Part shown: positions 16,522 to 26,500 of the stretch, in pieces
How the letters are laid out: each line of letters begins with the position of its first letter
How positions within the stretch are numbered: position 1 is the first letter of the stretch
Assembly (NCBI GenBank): GCA_949287425.1
Contig: CASEGJ010000003.1
Span: 196,993-260,992, forward strand
Origin: an uncultured Caryophanales bacterium
Lineage (GTDB): Bacteria; Bacillota_I; Bacilli_A; RFN20; CAG-288
Direction: 5' to 3'
Length of the DNA stretch: 64,000 bases
Made by a program: the position numbers and the translations under genes
The notes under the pieces: model-generated
What the model was told of the DNA's origin: nothing
The model's database searches: none
Seen by the model: the letters and a program-made list of their open reading frames with translations, nothing else

Positions 16522-18165
16522 ATGGTTATGAAATTAGATATCAATTCGAGTATTTATAAAATTTATCTTCAACAAGCTAGTAGTTATCCTAACAACAATT
16601 CTTTGTATTTTATGGGGAAGTATTTTTCCTATAGACACGTTTTAAAGCGTATCAATCAAGTCGCTTATTCTTTAAAAAAAATCGGCGTTACTAAAGATAG
16701 TGTTGTAACTATCTGTTTACCTAATATTCCAGAAGCTATCTATTCTTTATACGGGGTTAATCAGCTAGGATGTAAAGCTAATTTAGTTCATCCTCTTATG
16801 AAAAAAGACATGCTTTATGAAAATATGAAAAAGGTTAATTCTAAAGTGTTGATTTGTCTTGATATAAACTATTTGAATTTTAAAGATTTTGAAAGTGATG
16901 GAATTCAAATAATTTTAGCTCAGCCGACTGATGAATTGAATTTTATCAAAAAGTTAGCATACAAATATGTAAATAGAGATAAATTAAAAAAATCTAACAA
17001 GACTATTTTATTTTCATCTTTTTATAAAAATCCAAGTTTAAATGATTATGATAACGATTGTGAAGAAGATAGATTTTTTCTACATTCAGGTGGAACAACT
17101 GGTGAACCAAAGACAATCGCTTTATCTAATAGGGAATTAAACGCCATCTGTGTAGATAATTACTATTTGATGGATACTGATAATTTATCTAACAAACACA
17201 TGTTAGCAGTTTTACCTATTTTCCACGGCTTTGGTTTAGTTATGGGAATTCACATTGTTCAATATTCAGGGGCTTGTTCTACTTTAATGCCAAAGTTTTC
17301 GTCTTCTCAAGCATGTAAATATTTAAAAAAGGGAAAAATCAATTGTATTATTGGAATTCCTATTTTATATGAAGCGTTATTAAAAAATCCTAAATTTAAA
17401 TCGGATAAGTTAAAAAACTTAATAGTTTGTTTTGTCGGTGGCGATAATGTTACAGATGATTTGTTAGATAGATTTAATTTGTGTTTACAACAAGTAGGTG
17501 CAAAGGCTAGGCTATATCAAGGTTATGGGTTAACCGAATTTGTTTCTGTAACTAATGTCAATACTAGTAAAGCTAATAAAAGAGGAAGTGTTGGTAAACC
17601 ACTTACAGGTTTAAAAGAAAAAATAATCGATTCATCTACTTTAGAAGATTTAGGAACAAATAAAGAGGGTGAAATTTGTATTAGCGGATCAACTATGATG
17701 AATGGGTATAGATTTCCTGATAATTCAGATTGTTATATTTATTCTAAAGATGGGACTAAATGGATAAGAACAGGTGATTATGGTTACATTGATGAAGATG
17801 GCTTTTTGTTTTTTAAACAGAGATTAAAAAGAATAGTTATCGTTAGTGGTGTAAATGTTTTTCCTAGTGAAGTAGAAAATGTCGTTTCTAATATCGATGG
17901 TGTTTTTTTAAGTTGCGCTATAGGTAAAACGAATATTAAACACGGGCATATTTTAGATTTATATATAGTAAAAGATAGAAATTATAAAGGTGAAATTTCC
18001 ATTTCTAACATCAAAGAGACAATAAAAAATAAATGCGGTGTATATGCTATGCCTGATAAGGTTATCTTTGTTAAAAAGCTACCAAAAACTCTCATTGGTA
18101 AAGTTGACGCTAATAAACTTGAACAGCTTATAAAAGATAACAAGGTCGATAGCTTAAATTCTTAA
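16522..18165 (+). CDS. AMP-dependent acyl-CoA synthetase/ligase
   Basis: Class I adenylate-forming enzyme: activates a carboxylic acid with ATP and transfers it to CoA or a carrier. Seen: the phosphate-binding LHSGGTTGEPKTIAL at about residues 191-205, the YQGYGLTEF motif, the hinge TGDYGYIDEDGF, and the C-terminal VSGVNVFPSEVEN and LPKTLIGKVD with the catalytic Lys. Length is 547 residues. The N-terminal half is poorly conserved, so the acid cannot be named. It starts 3 bp after the membrane acyltransferase gene without a clear SD. The pairing suggests that activated acyl groups are made for envelope acylation. This role is inferred. Confidence 0.85.
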   Translation: MVMKLDINSSIYKIYLQQASSYPNNNSLYFMGKYFSYRHVLKRINQVAYSLKKIGVTKDSVVTICLPNIPEAIYSLYGVNQLGCKANLVHPLMKKDMLYENMKKVNSKVLICLDINYLNFKDFESDGIQIILAQPTDELNFIKKLAYKYVNRDKLKKSNKTILFSSFYKNPSLNDYDNDCEEDRFFLHSGGTTGEPKTIALSNRELNAICVDNYYLMDTDNLSNKHMLAVLPIFHGFGLVMGIHIVQYSGACSTLMPKFSSSQACKYLKKGKINCIIGIPILYEALLKNPKFKSDKLKNLIVCFVGGDNVTDDLLDRFNLCLQQVGAKARLYQGYGLTEFVSVTNVNTSKANKRGSVGKPLTGLKEKIIDSSTLEDLGTNKEGEICISGSTMMNGYRFPDNSDCYIYSKDGTKWIRTGDYGYIDEDGFLFFKQRLKRIVIVSGVNVFPSEVENVVSNIDGVFLSCAIGKTNIKHGHILDLYIVKDRNYKGEISISNIKETIKNKCGVYAMPDKVIFVKKLPKTLIGKVDANKLEQLIKDNKVDSLNS

Positions 18166-18603
18166 ACCTTTTAATCCGTAATAAAAAATTATTTTGTTGA
18201 TACCTATTCCAATAGAGATTGAAAGAATAATCATACCGAAAACTAGCGTTGAATTAGTTAATGTCGCATATAGAAAACCAGTAACAGCAAAAAAGAAAGT
18301 CGCTATCCCCCAAGTATATGAAGCGGCATTATTAGCGTTATTTTGCTTAAATTCAGTAAGTAGACAACTTATTGAAATTATTGAACAAATTAAAGGGATA
18401 AATAACAAAGTAAGCATAAGTATATCTTGAATACTCATATTTAATTGAAAATAGCCAAATAAAGCGTAATAATATGAGACTAATTCATTTGAGCCATTTT
18501 TAAAATTGCTAAAAGGAAGGCAAATAGGGAAAAAACCCACAATTAAAAACAGAAAGTAAATAATTAAATAGATAAGTCTTTCGTATTTTCCTAATTTAGT
18601 CAT
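18154..18603 (-). CDS. Small four-helix membrane protein
   Basis: 149 residues with about four hydrophobic segments (residues 10-30, 48-75, 88-112 and 118-140). No family is recognised. It overlaps the end of the flavodiiron gene by 8 bp and so belongs to the tetR-flavodiiron operon; its 3' end overlaps the convergent acyl ligase gene by 12 bp. A function linked to oxygen or nitric oxide stress is possible only by context. Confidence 0.6.
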   Translation of the reverse strand: MTKLGKYERLIYLIIYFLFLIVGFFPICLPFSNFKNGSNELVSYYYALFGYFQLNMSIQDILMLTLLFIPLICSIISISCLLTEFKQNNANNAASYTWGIATFFFAVTGFLYATLTNSTLVFGMIILSISIGIGINKIIFYYGLKGLRI

Positions 18604-19804
18604 TTTTTATGTTTGTTAGTATGCTTTCTATAAATTTATTGAAGTCTTCTTTTTTAGTTTGATAATCAAAGCTACCTAAAAAAGAAAGTTTAGTTGGGCT
18701 AATTGTGCTATTTTTTAAGTTAGAGAGTAATTTTTGCATACAATTTCCGCTAGTAACTGCCCATGAACCGGATTCAACAAGATAGAAGTTTCTATTTTGA
18801 AGATTTAAATTAACTAGGTGGGTTAAGAAATTTTCCATTAATGGGAAGATATTAGAATTGTAAGTAGGGCTAGCTAAAATTATATGTTTAACTCTAAAAG
18901 CTTCGCTAACTAGATAGGAAACTTCATAATTAGAAATGTCAAATAAATTGCATTTAACACCTAATTTAGTAAGCTCTTGTTGAATTTTGATGCAGCAAGA
19001 AAGAGTGTTTGAATACATTGAGCCAACAAAGATGCTAACTTCAGAATCTACTTCAGGTAAATATTTAGCCCATTTTGAATATAAATCTAAATATTTATCA
19101 AAATTATCGTCTATAATTTGACCATGTAGTGGACAAATAAGTTTAATTTCTAATTTGCTAGCTAAATCGAGAACTCTATTAACATAACTCCCATATTTGC
19201 CGACGATATTTGAATAATATCTTCTCATTTCAGAATAATAGAAATCGTCTTTTTTCATTTGGGAAGAAAATAAAATTCCTCCATTTGCTCCAAAATTTCC
19301 AAAAGCATCGGCTGAAAAAAGGATCTTTTTAGTTTCATCATAGGTAAAATAGACTTCAGGCCAATGAATAAAAGCAGCATTAATAAATGAAAATGTGTGA
19401 TTTTTTGTCATCAATTTTAAATTTGGAGTCAGATTGACAATTTGCTTTTTTATTTCTGGATTGTGCAAATTGTTGATAATCATATTGCTAGCTATATTAG
19501 AAGTATAGATTTTTACATCAGGATAGATTGATAAGATGTTACTAATAGCTTGAGCGTGATCTAGCTCCATATGTTGGATAATTAAAATATCCAAGTTTCT
19601 ACCATTTAAAGCTTCTTTTAAATGGGAAAGGAATTTGTCGATAATTGAGTTATCGACAGTGTCAAAAAGAATTGTTTTATCTTCATCGACTAATAGATAT
19701 GAATTGTATGACATTCCATTTGGAATCTCAAACATTCTTTCAAATAGATTTTCTGTGTAAGAACTATCACCTAAATAGTATAAGTCTTCAGTAATTTTAA
19801 TCAT
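18596..19804 (-). CDS. fprA: Flavodiiron protein (A-type: metallo-beta-lactamase plus flavodoxin domain)
   Basis: Cytosolic di-iron enzyme that reduces O2 to water and/or NO to N2O, protecting anaerobes. All diiron ligands are visible: H78, E80, D82 and H83 in HMELDHAQ, H147 (FIHWPE), D166 (SADAFGN) and H227 (PLHGQ). From about residue 254 a flavodoxin domain begins (VSIFVGSMYSNT binding FMN phosphate), to residue 402. No rubredoxin or flavin reductase domain is fused, so electrons must come from a separate donor. The gene directly follows tetR (TAAATG junction). The symbol is used in the general sense of an A-type flavodiiron gene. Confidence 0.92.
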   Translation of the reverse strand: MIKITEDLYYLGDSSYTENLFERMFEIPNGMSYNSYLLVDEDKTILFDTVDNSIIDKFLSHLKEALNGRNLDILIIQHMELDHAQAISNILSIYPDVKIYTSNIASNMIINNLHNPEIKKQIVNLTPNLKLMTKNHTFSFINAAFIHWPEVYFTYDETKKILFSADAFGNFGANGGILFSSQMKKDDFYYSEMRRYYSNIVGKYGSYVNRVLDLASKLEIKLICPLHGQIIDDNFDKYLDLYSKWAKYLPEVDSEVSIFVGSMYSNTLSCCIKIQQELTKLGVKCNLFDISNYEVSYLVSEAFRVKHIILASPTYNSNIFPLMENFLTHLVNLNLQNRNFYLVESGSWAVTSGNCMQKLLSNLKNSTISPTKLSFLGSFDYQTKKEDFNKFIESILTNIKND

Positions 19805-20383
19805 TTATTCTTCTCCTTTAATAATATTGGACATATGTATTATATTAGATTCTAATGCGAAAGTTATTAGATTTGCTATAGTTTCCATTTTGTTTTCGGC
19901 TAGAGAGTCTTGACCGGATTTAAACCAATCTAAAAGTTGGTAGTTGATATAACAAGTTAACATAGTAACTAATTCTTTTAAATAATTAGGTTCTAGTGGT
20001 TTATTTAGCTGACTAGCTTTGGTTTTGATTGCGAAAGTCACTAAAGTAGACACGATTTTTGACATGTAAGTATTTACTATTTGATAGTCTAGCTTAGAAA
20101 TCGCATTGAGAAAGAGATTTCTATTTTCAATAGCAAAGTGAAAAACTTTATAGATAATGTCGTTAAAGTTAGTGCTGGAACTATAAGTGTGAATTAAATT
20201 GGAAATTTTCCCTTTAAACATATATAAAGCTAAATCGTAGATATCGGAAAAATGATAATAGAAAGTCTGTCTATTTATTCCTACACTATCAGCAAGTTCT
20301 TTGATTGTTATTTTATAAATAGGATGGTCAATTAGAAGCTCAGCTAGTTTATTAGCAAGTCTATCTTTTACATTTTCAATCAT
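19805..20383 (-). CDS. TetR/AcrR family transcriptional regulator
   Basis: N-terminal helix-turn-helix at about residues 23-45 (ITIKELADSVGINRQTFYYHF), then a helical ligand-binding domain of the type seen in DhaS-like and other Firmicute TetR proteins. Length is 192 residues. SD GAGGT precedes the start. It is the first gene of an operon with a flavodiiron protein and a membrane protein and is divergent from the giant secreted-protein gene. It probably controls one or both through the palindrome at 20520-20531. The ligand is unknown. Confidence 0.85.
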   Translation of the reverse strand: MIENVKDRLANKLAELLIDHPIYKITIKELADSVGINRQTFYYHFSDIYDLALYMFKGKISNLIHTYSSSTNFNDIIYKVFHFAIENRNLFLNAISKLDYQIVNTYMSKIVSTLVTFAIKTKASQLNKPLEPNYLKELVTMLTCYINYQLLDWFKSGQDSLAENKMETIANLITFALESNIIHMSNIIKGEE

Positions 20384-20473
20384 AATAATTACCTCATTAA
20401 TTATATTATAGCTTTTATTAATTTATATGACACTTAAAAATTTTTTTCTTATATATGTAAGCACATACATTAT

Positions 20474-20499
20474 AAAAAGCCTATATTTAGGCATTTTTT
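20474..20499. terminator. Hairpin between divergent genes
   Basis: AAAAAGCCTA-TATT-TAGGC followed by ATTTTTT. It has the form of an intrinsic terminator on both strands, yet both neighbours are transcribed away from it. It could end stray transcripts or act as part of a tetR leader or attenuator. Confidence 0.5.
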
Positions 20500-20519
20500 A
20501 TACGACACGTCATTGTAAA

Positions 20520-20531
20520 TGTCATATGACA
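20520..20531. promoter_or_regulatory. Perfect 12-bp palindrome, candidate TetR operator
   Basis: TGTCATATGACA reads the same on both strands. It overlaps the likely -35 of the giant-protein gene. Related half-sites (TGACAC at 20428-20433 near the tetR start, and GACACGTCAT at about 20503-20512) also occur in this 202-bp gap, as expected for a divergent autoregulated locus. Confidence 0.5.
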
Positions 20532-20555
20532 AATAAGTTTTTAGTATAGTAAAAT
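20526..20555 (+). promoter_or_regulatory. Promoter of the giant secreted-protein gene
   Basis: ATGACA (20526-20531), an 18-bp spacer and TAAAAT (20550-20555). The -35 is half of the palindrome. SD AAGAAGGA lies 8 nt before the ATG at 20586. Confidence 0.45.
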
Positions 20556-20585
20556 ATTTTTGTTTCGTTAAGAAGGATTTTATAT

Positions 20586-23500
20586 ATGAAAAAAAGATAT
20601 ATAGTGTTATATAGTATAGTCGTTTTGGGATTATGCGGCTCATCTGGATTTATATATTCTATGTTACATGGTTCAGGTGGAACTAGTTCTGCTGGTGAAT
20701 ATGGCGATCCTAAATTGGAAAATAAATATATTGATATCCCTAGTGAAAAAGTCGACGCTTTAATTGAAAAAGAAGATTATCAAACTATTTTATATGCTGC
20801 GAGTTCTCAGTTTAAAAATTCAAAGCACGTTTCATCTAAATCTTCTAATTTAGTTGAAGCTGATGTTATGGGAATTCCTTATAATCAAGAAGTTTCTTCA
20901 AGAAGAGTCATTAATGATAAAGACATCTTTTTTGAAACAAATACTATTTCAGCTTTTGTTAAAAAATCTGAGCAGAGATATGTTAATCCGAATTCTTATT
21001 TAGTAAGAATAGGTGAAAATCCCACTATTGATGGAGCTAATTATTCTTCAAGTCAAGTTCAAGCTTTGACTAAACAAGCCTATTATGAAAGATACGGACA
21101 TGATAATAGCGATTTATTTAATTACGTAATTAACGATTATTCTTATAAAAGCGGTAAATATGTCGGTTTTGAAGATGGTTTGTACACTTTTGAATATGTT
21201 TTAGATCCTGATTATGCTACTGCTATGTATAAAAGAGAAGTGGCATATATGGGTGGGTCAAAATCTTATCCAGTTTATTCTAATGTTGGAGTTAGTATTT
21301 CTATCGATGAAAATTACGTTGTTAAAAGCATAACTACTAACGATAATTATACGATGCCAATTATGGGCGGATTAAATTGTAGCGGTACTTCTAGCGAATT
21401 TTTTACATATTCTCAAACTGAAATAGATGTTCCAGAAAAAAAGGATTTTGAACCGTATTTTGGAACTAGCGGAGAAGTAAGTGAAGAAGAAAAAACCGGT
21501 TTTGATTATCTTCAAGATGCTTTTAGTAATTTGCTTGCTAGTAATCCGATAAATTTAGATATAGATTTAAATATCGATAATCAACTTATTAAAGCCTATG
21601 CTCAAATTGATTTAGTAAATATGTCTGTTAAATTAGATATCGCTGATTTAATAGATATCTATTATCTAGATAACAATGTTTATGTTTTAACTTCTTCTTC
21701 TAGTTTTTTAGTTCCCAAAGATGAATTAGATGGTTTATTAAAAGAAGTTTTAAATATCGATAGTTTCGATGTTAATGATGTTTTGTCTAATTTATTAACT
21801 AATCCTAGTTTAGGAAGTATGTTAGAAGATATGGAAGTTAGTAAAAATGAAAATTACATTGATTTATCATTAAAATTAGGTCAAGATAATCAAATTAACA
21901 TTCATTTAACTGATCCTGAACAAGTTAAATTAACTAGTATCGATGCAGATTTTAAATATCAAGATCACACTATTAATTTAATAGCTAATTTAACTTCAAC
22001 TCCTCATACTTATTTACCTATTCCTAATAAAATGGAAGAAGTGAATAATTTAGCTAGTTTAGCTAATAAAGTTAAAAATTTAACAACTTCTAATTCTATT
22101 GTTGGTAAGCTTAATTTTGAAACTAGTATAAATGTCAATTCTAAAAATATACCAGTTAGTTTAACTGGGGAATATATAGTAGATATTTCAAATATAGATT
22201 CAGTTAAATATCAAATTGATTTAATTTGTAAGATTAATAACGACGTCTTAAATTTTGTTATTTTTGGTGATGATACTAGTATATATTTTTATTATAATGA
22301 ACAAATTAAGTTACATGGTTCATATCAAGAAATTTACGATTTAATTAATCGCTATATCGATTTATCTAGTTTAGATATTGAACAGATTAACATTACTAAT
22401 ATTTTAAATCTTTTAGTGAATTTAATCGATAATTTGCATTTTTATCAAGATAGTATCCAATTAGGCTTATCTAGTTTAGCTATACCATATTTAGATGGTC
22501 AACTTTCTATTTCTTATAAAGATGATTTAACTTTGTCTTATGATAATTTAAATGTAAGTTTAATTCCTTCTGATTCTACATTAGATATTGTAAAGTTTAA
22601 CGATGGGATTAATATTGATGATATAGGAGAATATATCAATCTTTTAAACGAGTATTCTAAAGGTAAAATCAGCGCTAATATCGATAATTTAGTTATCGAT
22701 AATCTCGCTTTATCTGGAAATGTAAATTTGGATTTTTCTAATAAAGAAGATATTTTAGCTAGTGGCAATCTTTCTATAATTTATAAAAATCTCCAAGTTA
22801 ATCTTAATTTTTATTATTTAGGGAAAAAGATTTATTTAGAATTTAACGATAATTTTAAAATATATATGTCTATTGAGGATTTAAATACTTTAATAGCTAA
22901 AATTGATCCTAATTTAGATTTAGATGATATATTTGCTAATTTACTTAATCAATTTTCTTTAGATGATATTTCAATTAAAAAGATATTGGATAGTATTTCT
23001 ATTAGTTCAGATAGCATATCTTTACCTTTAGCTAGTATTAATAGCGATTTAAATTATATTGTAAGTATAAATAAAAACAATCAAATTTATCTTAAAGATA
23101 GCTTGAGAAATATTGTTACTATTAAAACTAATCCTACTTTAGATATATCTAACTTTGATAGTAGCAAATATATTAATTTTAGTAGCGTTACTAATTCTAT
23201 TCTCGATTTAACTAGTTATTTAGTTAATAAAGATCTTTCCTTAGATTTTACAACTAGTTTAAAAGCTGGACTTTTACCTTTAAAAATAACTGCTAATTTA
23301 ACTTATAAACAGATTGATGTTTCTAATTATGTCTTTTCACTTAGAGCTAAAATGTTAACTTTAGTTGATTTTGTTCTAGATTATGATGGTAGTTATTACT
23401 ATTTGAGTTTAAATAAATCTTATTTAAAACTCACTAAACCAGCTTTATTAAATTTAATTAGTCAATTAGAAGCTGGTTTAGGTATTCAAGGTGATTTTAT

Positions 23501-26500
23501 AAACATTTTAAAAGGTTTAATTAATTCCGGTTTAAATAGCTTATCTAATATTGGTCTAGATTCTTTATTTAACAGCAACACTATTATTGATTTAAATGAG
23601 ATTTTAAGTTCTATTTCAAGTAAGAACGATAAGACCAGTTTAGAATTAGATATATCTAATTTCAATTTGCCGTTTGAAAAAATTAGCGTTGAGGTTGACA
23701 ATTTAAAATCTAAGGTAAATTCTATAAGTTTATCTAATATTAAATTAAATGACGAGCTTAGTTTAACTAATACCAGCGTTTCTAATTTTGCTAGTTATTA
23801 TTCAATCGATTTAGATAAATCTCTTTATAGTTTAGATCTTTCTAGTTTGGAAAATTTAACTAGCCTTCCAAGTGTAATTAACATGGTTGAAAACGGTTGT
23901 TTCAACATTAATTTTAGACAAGATTTATGCATTCAAGATTTTATAATTAAACAAGGCTCTAATTTGTATATAGATCTTTCTAATTTAGAATTATCTTCTT
24001 TAATGGGAAGTAAAATTGAAGATGTTATTTCTAAAATTAGCTTAAATGGTTTAATAAAACTTGAATATTTAGGAATAGATCTTTCTTTTAATGTTTCTAT
24101 TGTTAATTCTCAAATTCAAATTAAATTAGTTAACAATGACAATTTAATTTTTGGTGGAACCTATCAAGAATTAACTTCGTTTATTAACAGCATATTAACT
24201 TTATTAAATAAGCCTACTATTGAATTTCCTAGTGAAATTCCTGAACTTGATATAGCATCTATTATTAAGTTATTACCTTATTTAAATACTTTCTCTTTAA
24301 ATGATTATGTTGAATATTTCAATATTGATTCTAATTCTATTATCAATATTAAATTAAATATCGATGGTGAAAAAATTTCTATTAATATCGATACTAACAA
24401 TATTAAAGTCGTAACTTCTAGCTATGGTAGTTATTATTTGGAATCTACTGCTAAAATTGAAGATTCCAGCAATTTGTTATTAGGTGAAACTAATTCACAT
24501 TTTAGCGCATTAGAAGCGAATTTAGATAGTATAGAAAAATTAATTAACGAAAGAAAGTTTAATGGTACTATCAATTTAACTAATTTAGATATCAATATTG
24601 TTAATTTGTTAAATCAGTTAGGTATTCAAATTAATTTAGATGATGACGTTTCTAATCTTTTACTAGATTTAAGTTTAATTTATAACATCGATTTGGAAAA
24701 TAAGTTTGACTTTGATTTTACTATTAAAATTAATTTACATACTAAAGATGGAAATATCAAAGTGTACGCTAATGATATTAGATTAGTTAAAATTGATACA
24801 GATATTTATTTTAAGCTTTCTAATATTGTTTCTAAATTGACTTATGAAGAATGGATAGATACTATAATTTATTTATCTAATTCATTAAATTTAAATCTAA
24901 ATGTCAATAAGTCTGAGGTAATGGATTATTTATCCAATTTAGATTTAGGTTTAGATAACTTTATCGATTTTATTAATAACAAAGATTTAGATATAAATGT
25001 CGATTTGTCCAATTTGTTATCTAGTTTAGATATCAACTCTATAATTTCTAATTTAAGTTATGATGAACAATTAGGTGTTATTTCTACAAGTGTTAATTTA
25101 AATAAGCTAGTTAATAATCCTTACATCGGCTTTTCTTCAACTAATATCAATCTTATTTATAATTTAAATGACGATAGAATTAGCTCAACCGGTTTATTAG
25201 ATTTGGTTTTTGAATATGGTAATGAAATTGAAATTAAGCCTATAAATTCTAACGAGTATGTTACTAAATCTGATTTATATTCATTTGTTGATAAAATTAA
25301 GTCAATTATTAACTTTGTTTCTAGTAAACAAATTTCAATTAATTTAGATAATTCTACTAACTTAAATAGCGTTTCTAAAGATGGTAATCTTCTTTATGAT
25401 TTTAGCGGTGGAATTTATCTTGATAGAAGTGAAGGCTTAAAATTACACGCTAAAAACATTCAAGTTAATCAATATGAGGAAAATCAAGTTATTAATTCTC
25501 ACAATATCGATTTGATGTTAACGCCATCTTATATTTATAACGGAAATAAATATGAAGAAAACACAATATCTGTTATTTATAATTCTTCTTTAAAAGGATA
25601 TATTTCTCAAAACAATTTATTAACTAGCGCTAATTATCTATTAGATTTATTAGGCATCAATAATCCTATAGTTAGTAAATTGTTAGAATATCTCGGCTCA
25701 CAAGGTAGTATAGATGCTTCGATTTTCGATCAAGTTTTTGATGAAATTAGCTTACCTAAAATCGATATTAATCTAGATACTTTAATTAATAAAGTCAAAG
25801 CTGATAGTCAAAATAATTTAAGGATTAATCTCGATGCTTCTAGTATTTATAAAGCTTTGTATGGAGATAGTTTCTTATTAGATGACAAGTCATATTTAAT
25901 AGATTTAGTTTTAGAAGATGATTCTAATAGCTTAACTAAATTAACTTTACAAAATATGTATTCATCATCAAATGAAGTCTTCAACATCTCTTTGGATCTT
26001 TCTAATCAGATTGAAGAAGAGAATTTAATTGAATCTAGTCCAGATTTATCTAATTATTTCGATTTAAATAACCTACCGACTTTATTAGAAGGATTTATTA
26101 ATGACGCTAATTTAAGGAATTATCATGTTAAAGGAAAGATAAACGCTAACTTTATTTCTATAGTTAATATCGATATTAATTTCGATATGTATGTTACTTT
26201 AGATACTTATAATAGACCTTCATTTGCGGTTAAATTTACCGTCTCACCTAATTGGATCGCTAGTGGGTTTTTATCAGGTGGTACAACATATATGTCATAT
26301 ACGCCAAGCGATAATTTACTTTACTTTAATAGGAATAATTCGACATATAAAACTTATTCGTTAGATTCAAGTGATCCAACTTATGCTGGAAAAGGTGAAA
26401 ATTTAGCTGATATTATTAATTTAATACTAAATTCTAAATCATTAATTGCTGGTATTGTTAATAGTAATGTTACTAATCCATCTACTAGCAATATAAATAT

